Assembly (NCBI GenBank): GCA_015501605.1
Contig: JADNRZ010000004.1
Span: 248,001-312,000, forward strand
DNA from: Panaeolus papilionaceus
Lineage: Eukaryota; Basidiomycota; Agaricomycetes; Agaricales
DNA length: 64,000 nt
Direction of reading: 5' to 3'
The notes under the pieces were generated by a model, which had not been told where the DNA came from, ran no database searches, and worked only from the letters and a program-made list of their open reading frames with translations. A program made the translations under genes and the position numbers. Below are positions 57,195-64,000 of the stretch, one piece after another (position 1 is the first letter of the stretch; each line of letters starts with the position of its first letter).

Positions 57195-58288
57195 ATGGCT
57201 GCTATACAACAATTTTGCAAAAAGTGTAATATTCTTTTATTTCAATCTAATTTATTCTCAATTTCTGATATTTCTTTATAGTCCTTCCGTTCATTGTGTT
57301 CCCTCTTCTTTCTGGCTTTGCTTTTCACTATGAGTATCTTCATTTTTTGCAGAACGATGCAGATCAACAACTTCACGCGACATGCCAGTCACGAACTACT
57401 AGTCCTTACCACAGGTCATACACTGGGCTCGACTCCATTGATGAAGGGGTATGCGTGCTCATAGCCTTCTTCCATGTCGTTATGGACGCGTCCCCTTCGT
57501 TACCCATCGTCACTTATTTATTTGGAACGAGCCTTCCTTTCGTAATTTTTACATTGGTTGAGGCTAGAAGAGTTGCTCAACACCGGTTTCTTACCCATCC
57601 GTTCCTTTGGCTCTTCCTCACCCAATGTGCCACCTTTGGTCTCGTTTATCCCATTTACGCTCTCCTTCTTGTGGCGACGGGTAGCATGACCGCTGCCCGA
57701 CCCTCTGAAGTCGTCCCGTTCTCCAAACATCGTGCAACATCTCTTGTCAGTGCTATCGTCTTGGGGGCTGTCATGCCTAGCACCATAATGGTCATCTCGA
57801 ATCACCCAATTGCAACATGGACATGGCAATTTTACCCGCTTTTCGTCTTCGTCGTCGAGCGCATTTCATTGCGGTTGTTGCCAAAGAAATGGTCGCTCGT
57901 CTCTGGTCATGTGGAGATGAAGATTTTCTACCAATTGACTTTTATTTTTTCGGCATCCATGCACTTACTTATCCTATCACGGTTATGGAGGAACGACATA
58001 CCGATAGGCCTGATCCTGGTTCCCAAGATAACACCTCCAAATCCCTCGTCAGGGTTATCAATCCAGCTGCTGCATTTCTTCAAGTGGGATCTGGCTATGA
58101 GTGCAACTTCCCTCATATTTGCCACTCTGTGGTCCACCTCATCACCAGGGCAAACTTTCGCTCTTGTGGCATGGTATGCCATTGCAGTTCCAGCTTTGGG
58201 TCCCGGTGCTGCTTTCATGGCCGTTATTTATTGGAGAGATATTTTAAATCATGGGTATATCAAGGGCAATAGCGTAAAGGGTGACTAG
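57195..58288 (+). CDS. Multispan membrane protein, copy A
   Basis: A 345-residue protein in two exons (57195-57225, 57282-58288) with about seven hydrophobic spans (for example IVTYLFGTSLPFVIFTLVEA, FGLVYPIYALLLVATGS, FKWDLAMSATSLIFATLW). A paralogue lies 2.8 kb downstream (61097-62139); both share a short first exon, an FFH(V/I)xMD motif, YPxYxLLLxxTGS and a C-terminal FKWD block. I do not recognise the family. The start was set by splicing: MAAIQQFCKK joined to FLPFIVFPLLSG aligns with the other copy. Its TAG stop overlaps the stop of the next gene. Confidence 0.78.
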
Positions 58289-59506
58289 GATCTTTCCTTC
58301 AAGTAAAGATATACCGAAGAGAAGTCCCTCTTCGAAAGGTCGTTATGTTCGGAAACCTTGCCGTAGATTTCCTGCGCGAAATTTCCAAGCGGCAGGGGAC
58401 TTTGTTGGTTCTTTGCTGCGTCGATAGCAAGTCCCATATCCTGATTCATAGTCAGACCCTTGTCCATATACCATGCAAAATATTATACCTTTAGCATCAG
58501 GTTCGTTGCAAACCCTCCTTCGTAGTTGTTTTCGCAAGGTGGAGTTTTGCCAGGGAGAGCAGAAGGAACAGGGTTATTTACTGAAGATGCCCAGCAACCT
58601 CCCGTGCTGCTATTGATGACCGATGCCAGGATAGCGGGATCCAATCCCAGAGATTGGCCGAGCAGCATGGCTTCTGCAACCACAATCTGTTCAACTCCTA
58701 GCACAAGCTAATTTAGGGATTAGACTGATGTTCCAGGTTTTATTTGGTGATCACTAACATTATTGCAGATCTTGGCGGCGAGTCCTGCACCTGATGGTCC
58801 GCAATAGATGATGCGTTGGCCCATAAATGAGAGTACTGGATGAGCAGCTTTAAATGTTTCTTCAGGCCCACCAACAAGGAAAGATAAACTCCCTGCTTTC
58901 GCTCCGGCTACACCTGCACACGATGAATTCAGTCATTTTATCCTACCATCCCATGCTCGAATGTAACTTACCTCCAGATACTGGGGCATCGATCATCTTG
59001 CCTCCTGCTTGAATGACATCAGACGCGACTTTACGTGCAACGTCGACATCCAAAGTTGTCGAGTCGATACACAGAGTGCTGCCGTCGGTTGGCTTGAGTT
59101 TGGAGATAACCGGAATGATGCTCTCATTGTACACGCTCTTGACCTGCGGCGAGGATGGGAGCATTGTGATCACCTGTCCTGAAGCCAGTGTTGCCCTATT
59201 ACCCGAAGAATATTAACATGGAGTATGAAGAGATGTGCAGGTCGAGGTAGCATACTCTTGCGGGTTAGAAGCTATGGTGATCTTCGCATTTGGATGAGCA
59301 TTCGTGAAGGATGTAGCAAACGACTGAGCGCTCTCCGGCAGAGCGTCGCAGATGACGAACTGTTGGTCGTGACACTCTGCATATTGCTTCGAGAATAGAT
59401 TGTAGGCCATTTGGTAGCCCATGCGGCCAAGTCCTATGAAGCTAGTGCTGTTTGCACGCGGGTTTTTGGATACGACATGGTGCAGTCTAGCTAGGGATGG
59501 ACGCAT
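58285..59506 (-). CDS. 3-hydroxyisobutyrate dehydrogenase
   Basis: NAD-dependent mitochondrial enzyme of valine catabolism, 334 residues in five exons (59256-59506, 58972-59195, 58759-58913, 58489-58707, 58285-58440). A basic presequence (MRPSLARLHHVVSKNPRANS) precedes the dinucleotide fold FIGLGRMGYQMAYNL. Then come ITMLPSSPQVKSVY, the substrate loop DAPVSGGVAGAKAGSL, the catalytic-lysine motif GAGLAAKICNN and GGCWASSVNNPVP. It ends FSSVYLYLKE. Its stop codon overlaps that of the convergent membrane protein gene. Confidence 0.95.
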
Positions 59507-59778
59507 TGTGAAGGGAAGGTGAACAGGGAATGGTTAGAAACAAGAGATCCGGGATATATTTACGGGACTTGTGGGGAAATGATCCCGCTTCCTCATGCCA
59601 GCGCGTGAGCGTAATGCAAGTTCCGGTCGAATCACGACAAACGCAACCTTGTGATGTAAGGACATTGTTTGCCCCTATCTGCCCTTGTAGCTAACTAACG
59701 ATTCAACCCGAACTTTGCTTTACCTTTCAACTACATAGATTACAATAAAAAAAGGATACAGTGGATATCTTTGATGAG

Positions 59779-60796
59779 TCACTTATTACTAAGAAGGATA
59801 GCAAAATTATTTCTCAGTTTCCCAGATCGCAGTTCATGCTTTTTGGTGAAGCGGGAAATATTCAGAGATGCTTTGACTTGGGACTTTTGGTATAACCAAT
59901 ATGCCATCTTGCCTTTCGGTTTCCATCTACATTGCAATTCTGTAAATCCAACAGATTCCATTAATGCCTTGAGATGGTCGAAATCCAGGTATCTTGAATT
60001 CGAGACGCATGGGAGGGGAAGCTGAGTAGATCTAATTCAGGAATCAGGCCATATGAGAGTGATAAAGACGAGCTTACAGCTAGGAAGAGAAAGCCTTCTG
60101 TTTTCAAAAATAGGTGAGCCAACCTCAATGCCTTTCCTGTCAAACAGCCTGCCTCAGAGGTCAATTCCACTAAAAGCCAAGATAAAACAGTACCTCGGTT
60201 TATCAGAGAAGGCATGAAATTAAGAACGAGACTTAGACTGATTGCGTCAAATTTATTGGTATGTTGTTCCGGGTCCATTGCAAGAAAATCTTGCTCTAGG
60301 ATATCTGGATGCCGAGAGTGCAAATCTATCGGAGTCCAAGCCACCCAAGATGAGCAGGACTGGTAATTGTCTGGCTTCAAAGCACCGACTTCAAGCATTC
60401 TTGACGATATTTAAATTCGATATATCCATGTAAATAATTGGGAAGGACATACTTCGTTTTCCCCTTATCCTGTCTATCCTTATGAACACCCAGTTCCTTC
60501 AACCAGGAAATAAAAATCCTTTCACTACCACCGCCTCTCTCATCACGTTGACCAAGGGAAGATAGCTCCTGGTATCGTTCCAAACCACCAAGCAACTCTA
60601 TCTCCTGTTCTACTTCGGCTAGCTTGGTTGTTCGGTCTGCTCCAGCAGGTTCGGCTTTCAATTGCTCTTTGCGCTTCAACAGGACATGAAACCTCCGTAT
60701 AACTGTCCGACAAGACTGTGCAGATATAGATGATTCTTTCGGTTTGATGGTTGGTGTGATAGGCTGTTTCCGTTTTTTGGGTTTGACCTTGGGCAT
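59779..60796 (-). CDS. BMT2: 25S rRNA adenine-N1 methyltransferase BMT2
   Basis: A SAM-dependent methyltransferase that makes m1A2142 in 25S rRNA, acting in the nucleolus. It has 287 residues in four exons (60453-60796, 60194-60399, 60078-60148, 59779-60021). A basic N terminus MPKVKPKKRKQPITP is followed by ISAQSCRTVIRRFHVLLKRK and GGLERYQELSSLGQRDERGG. The SAM fold shows MLEVGALKPDN, WTPIDLHSRHPDILEQDF and ISLSLVLNFMPSLINRG. The C terminus is LKALMESVGFTELQCRWKPKG. Matches the family in length and motif order. Confidence 0.93.
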
Positions 60797-61096
60797 ATTA
60801 TTTCTCTGATAATTAGCACTAGTGAAGAAAGAGTTGAAAGAAGAAAGATAACAATTGGATAAAAAATATAAATAATTGGAGGTTGCCGCAGACACTGCCG
60901 ATAACCCAAAGGGGAATGTAAGGACCAGGGTCGTTGAGTGAGTTGACAATGCATTCAGCCGGAATCATCATGAACTCGTCCTGTCCAATGTACATTTCCT
61001 AATTCCAATCAACAACATTATCACCACCACCACCATATAGTCTATCCATTATACCCTCTTTGAAGACATTTAGTTCAGTCATTGATCCAGGTCATA
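60797..61096. promoter_or_regulatory. Divergent promoter, BMT2 and membrane protein B
   Basis: The 300 bp between two divergent start codons. It is AT-rich near BMT2 and has ACCACCACCACCATATAG just before 61040. No element could be named with confidence. Confidence 0.4.
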
Positions 61097-62139
61097 ATGT
61101 TCAAACGTTAGTAGTGTTATATTGTCGAAGATGGATGTATAACCTTACACTTAATACTTTTTTAGGCACTTTATTCGCGTTGGCATTCTTCCCAGTTCTA
61201 TCTGTTTTATGCGTTAAAAACATGTTTGGTCGTTTGAATGACTCTGGCGTTGCACATCAAGTCGGAGCCAGATATTGTGTCCCAAACGCGTCCATGTATG
61301 CACCAACTGGGAATCCTTCGATTGACAACGCTATCTGTCCTCTAGTTGTGTTTTTCCATATTCTTATGGATAATCCGACATCCTTTTCACTCCTATTTTA
61401 CTCCCTCGTCGGTGGCGCGCCTTTAGTAGTGCTTCCTCTCATAGAAGGCAACCGAGCAGGGCAAAGAACATTCTTCAGATACCCAACCATTTGGCTCTTG
61501 ATCAGCCAAGTTGCCTCAGTCGGATTCACATACCCTCTCTACTGGCTCCTGCTTATCGTGACTGGCTCGTGGAAGAAACTCCCTACATTTGACGACAAGT
61601 CCTTTCCCCAATACAAAGTACAAGCGGTTGTTTTCTCAACCCTGGCCGGAGCTTTGATCCCATCGCTCGCCATGTTGTTCATGCAAGATCCCACTATCAC
61701 TGCTATCTGGCAGGTTTACCCAGTTTGCATATCGTTTGCATATTTTCTTCACATTCTACTCATTCCCGCTCCGCAAACACCCAAGCCTGGATATCGAGCT
61801 TTGCAAGCATTTTTCCTCGGTTCTTTCATACTTTCTTCCTCCATCCACATGGCCACCGCCGGTCCCCTTTTCTCCAACCTGAAAGCACTACAACACTTGT
61901 TAGTGCCATCATTCGAGCCTCTAGATAATGCATCACCCGTCTCCTTACACCTTCATGACTTCCTCAAGTGGGATATCACCCTCGCATATACGTCAACCGT
62001 GTTGGCATTTTTCTGGATATGTTCCAGCGTCAAACAAGTAGTAGGTCTTTTTGCATGGTTCTCGTTCGCAATACCAGTATTTGGATTTGGGGCGGCAACT
62101 GTAGGGGCGGCAATGTGGAAGGAGAATCTTTTGCAGTGA
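61097..62139 (+). CDS. Multispan membrane protein, copy B
   Basis: A 327-residue paralogue of copy A, in two exons; exon 1 (61097-61106) is 10 nt and exon 2 is 61166-62139. Joining gives MFKRTLFALAFFPVLSVL. About seven spans are visible (LLFYSLVGGAPLVVLPLIEG, GFTYPLYWLLLIVTGSW, GLFAWFSFAIPVFGFGAATV). Shared with copy A are FFHILMD, the proline-containing TGSW/TGSM turn and DFLKWDITLAYTSTVLAFFW. Function unknown. A single open frame from 61060 exists but would add unspliced intron sequence. Confidence 0.78.
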
Positions 62140-62182
62140 GGAATCGTCGATGTAAATACCCAGTGACATATGTACAACTTTA

Positions 62183-64000
62183 TCAATGTTTTGTCTTCTT
62201 GGAACGATCGATATGCGCCCTGAGCTTTTGCTGTTTCTCCCTCAACGATGCTTTCTTCTTCCCCTTGACGGCCCCACTACTGAGAATCATCATTATAGGT
62301 TTGTTGCGAGCCTTCTCCCTGTTCGTCGAACTGCTGGGTGCAGCCTTGTTTTGCTTGCCCTTCCTCGAGCCAAACTTGTCACGGCCTTCGCGGCCCTTTT
62401 GGATAGACGCCATACGCTCTGCGTAATCAGCTTTTGCCTTCTTGCGAGGTCCAAGAATATCATTTTCTGAGATAAATTCATTCTCGAGGTCTTCGGGCTG
62501 TGCGTTGGCACCAAGCTTGCGCTTGGGTTTTGTTGATCCAGCAGTCGGTTCTGCTGCTTGTCGACGGAGATCATCCAGGAGTGCGAAATCGGCAGGTGTC
62601 AGAATCTGTCATGATATTCCTTCAGCTTGACTCTGTAAATCATATACAAACCACATGGGCGTACCTTCGTCGTAGACAAAGTAGAAACTGTAGTGGCCTG
62701 TGTAACTGCGTCCTTCTCGGGGATGGGTGCTTTTTTGACCTCCGCCTCGTCTTCGCTGTCGCTAATCTCAAGATCATTATCGTCATCAGACTCGACATTG
62801 ATCCACCCCTCAGATGCCTCCGAGTCAGAACTTGAGTCAGATTCGACATCCCACCCATTCCAGTCGTCCTCATCCTCCTCTAGCTCATCGCCATCTTCTT
62901 CGCGCAGGCGTTTCAAATGCTCTTCCAGAAGCTGAAAATACAGTGAGGAATTGAACGCTAGTCGAGAAGGGATTGGACCTACTGAAAGTCCTGCAACATC
63001 CACTGCCGCCTCTGCAGTATGACCGTATGGAAGTGCACGGGCAGTGAGGTTGAGACCCATACTGGCATCTTTGCCCTGCACCAAGTTAGTGGATTGCGAC
63101 ATGTGCAGAGTTGATGAACTTACTCGTTCTCTTCTCTTCAGCATACTGGGGTTAACCTCTCGGTATAGTTTTAGTAGACCGCGAGCACCCGCCGTTACAG
63201 CCTTGTCTTTACTTTTCCTGTATTCGATTAGATCACCCAAAAGGTCTTCTTCCATACCCCACGGCTGTCGTCTGCTGATTTCTCGGATGGAATTCAGCCC
63301 AGCAGCGATAACCTCTGAGGCGACTCCAGGGTGTACGAACTCTTGAGCAAGTTTGCGAATAACGGGGGTAATTGCGTCGGGGGGTGTCAAATCATGCACG
63401 GACTGTGCGAGAGCGACGAGGATGCTGGGAACACGGAGTTGGCGATACGACAGGTATTTGATAATATAGGTATAGAAACCTAGAACACAAAGCTTGTGCG
63501 ATCCCATAACGCGTGAAAGAAGTTGCATGATTAAAATTTTATGGTCCAGCGAGAAGCGTTTGTCATATGTGTTCAAAATATCATACAGCTTTTCTCCGAA
63601 TGTTTGAGGGTCATGAAGCAATTGAATGGCAGAGAAATTGGGTAGCGTGTCCTTGCCCTTCTCTTTTCTTTGCTGCAACGAGTATCGATCAGCTGTAAGG
63701 ACACGGACTATCAATTGTGTTTACCTTTTTGGCGGCTTTCATTTGTTTCTTGAGTTTTTTGTCACCACTGCGAGTCTTTTTGTTAATCTCTCGCCGGTGT
63801 TGGAGACCTTTGACATCAATCGTCTGTTGAAATTTGAAAGACTGAGCAAAATCTACATAGGTCTGGATGTAGCTTCATACCTCATCTTCGTCGTCGCTGT
63901 CATCCCCAGCTTCCTCACTTCCGAGGAAGAAGTGCAATGACGCACTTTGTACTTTGGTGACAGGATGGAAGCAGCCTTGGGCCACAATAGACACGGACTT
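62183..64000 (-). CDS. SDA1: SDA1 60S ribosome biogenesis protein (5' part outside window)
   Basis: Nuclear protein needed for 60S subunit assembly and export and for actin organisation. The C-terminal portion is present in seven exons (63881-64000 partial, 63725-63823, 63124-63672, 62983-63075, 62665-62931, 62183-62605); the start lies to the right of the window. Family segments: SIVAQGCFHPVTKVQSAS at the edge, INKKTRSGDKKLKKQ, DPQTFGEKLYDILN, YDKRFSLDHKILIMQLLSRV, FVHPGVASEVIAAGLN and EEDLLGDLIEYRKSKDKAV. An acidic stretch and a basic C-terminal tail (SLREKQQKLRAHIDRSKK) follow. It converges with membrane protein B, 43 bp apart. Confidence 0.95.

Overview
The window is a gene-dense stretch of a nuclear genome from a filamentous basidiomycete, most likely an Agaricomycete. 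The evidence is the very high intron density (3 to 18 exons in most genes, introns mostly 45-70 bp with GT/AG ends), the fungal gene repertoire (Zn2Cys6 regulator, SFT2, BET4, IMG2, BMT2), a seven-cysteine fungal copper-metallothionein-type peptide, and a helicase fragment of a type I associate with mushroom genomes. I resolved 35 protein-coding genes (one cut by the right edge). Exon-intron models were joined by hand; every model given with a protein length closes in frame. No rRNA, tRNA or CRISPR array was seen.

Left part (1-10,900): a promoter region, an 831-residue Zn2Cys6 transcription factor, a 1.4 kb gene-poor stretch with palindromes, two tandem zinc-ribbon paralogues, the Rab GTPase YPT1, a MITE-like element with TA target duplication, mitochondrial ribosomal protein mL49 and an RS/Pro-rich protein. 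Middle (11,000-31,120): SRP receptor alpha, a single-span Ser/Thr/Pro-rich membrane protein, glyoxalase II, SFT2, the mRNA-decapping scaffold EDC4/Varicose, a 34-residue metallothionein, Rab geranylgeranyl transferase alpha (BET4), splicing factor SYF1, an unknown coiled-coil protein and SSF1. Right-middle (31,200-50,980): cytochrome c haem lyase, a nitronate monooxygenase with a stop codon in its FMN loop, a WD40 protein, PKA catalytic subunit, a LigB/DODA-type dioxygenase, TFIIH subunit TFB3, a ZUP1-type C78 protease, proteasome alpha4, the ARF-GEF GBF1/GEA and a cytochrome b561. Right end (51,400-64,000): a 5'-nucleotidase-like phosphatase, a small Gly-rich membrane protein, an in-frame chimera of half an NAD-dependent epimerase and half a helicase, two paralogous multispan membrane proteins, 3-hydroxyisobutyrate dehydrogenase, 25S rRNA methyltransferase BMT2 and SDA1.

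Most genes are single-copy housekeeping genes and do not form a pathway cluster. Functional links are loose: YPT1, BET4 (Rab prenylation), SFT2 and GBF1 all serve ER-Golgi traffic, and SSF1, SDA1 and BMT2 serve 60S ribosome assembly. The most unusual items are the epimerase-helicase chimera, the nonsense codon in the nitronate monooxygenase, the tiny metallothionein gene, four GC-AG introns supported by conserved protein alignments, and several micro-exons (3, 6, 9, 10 and 13 nt).
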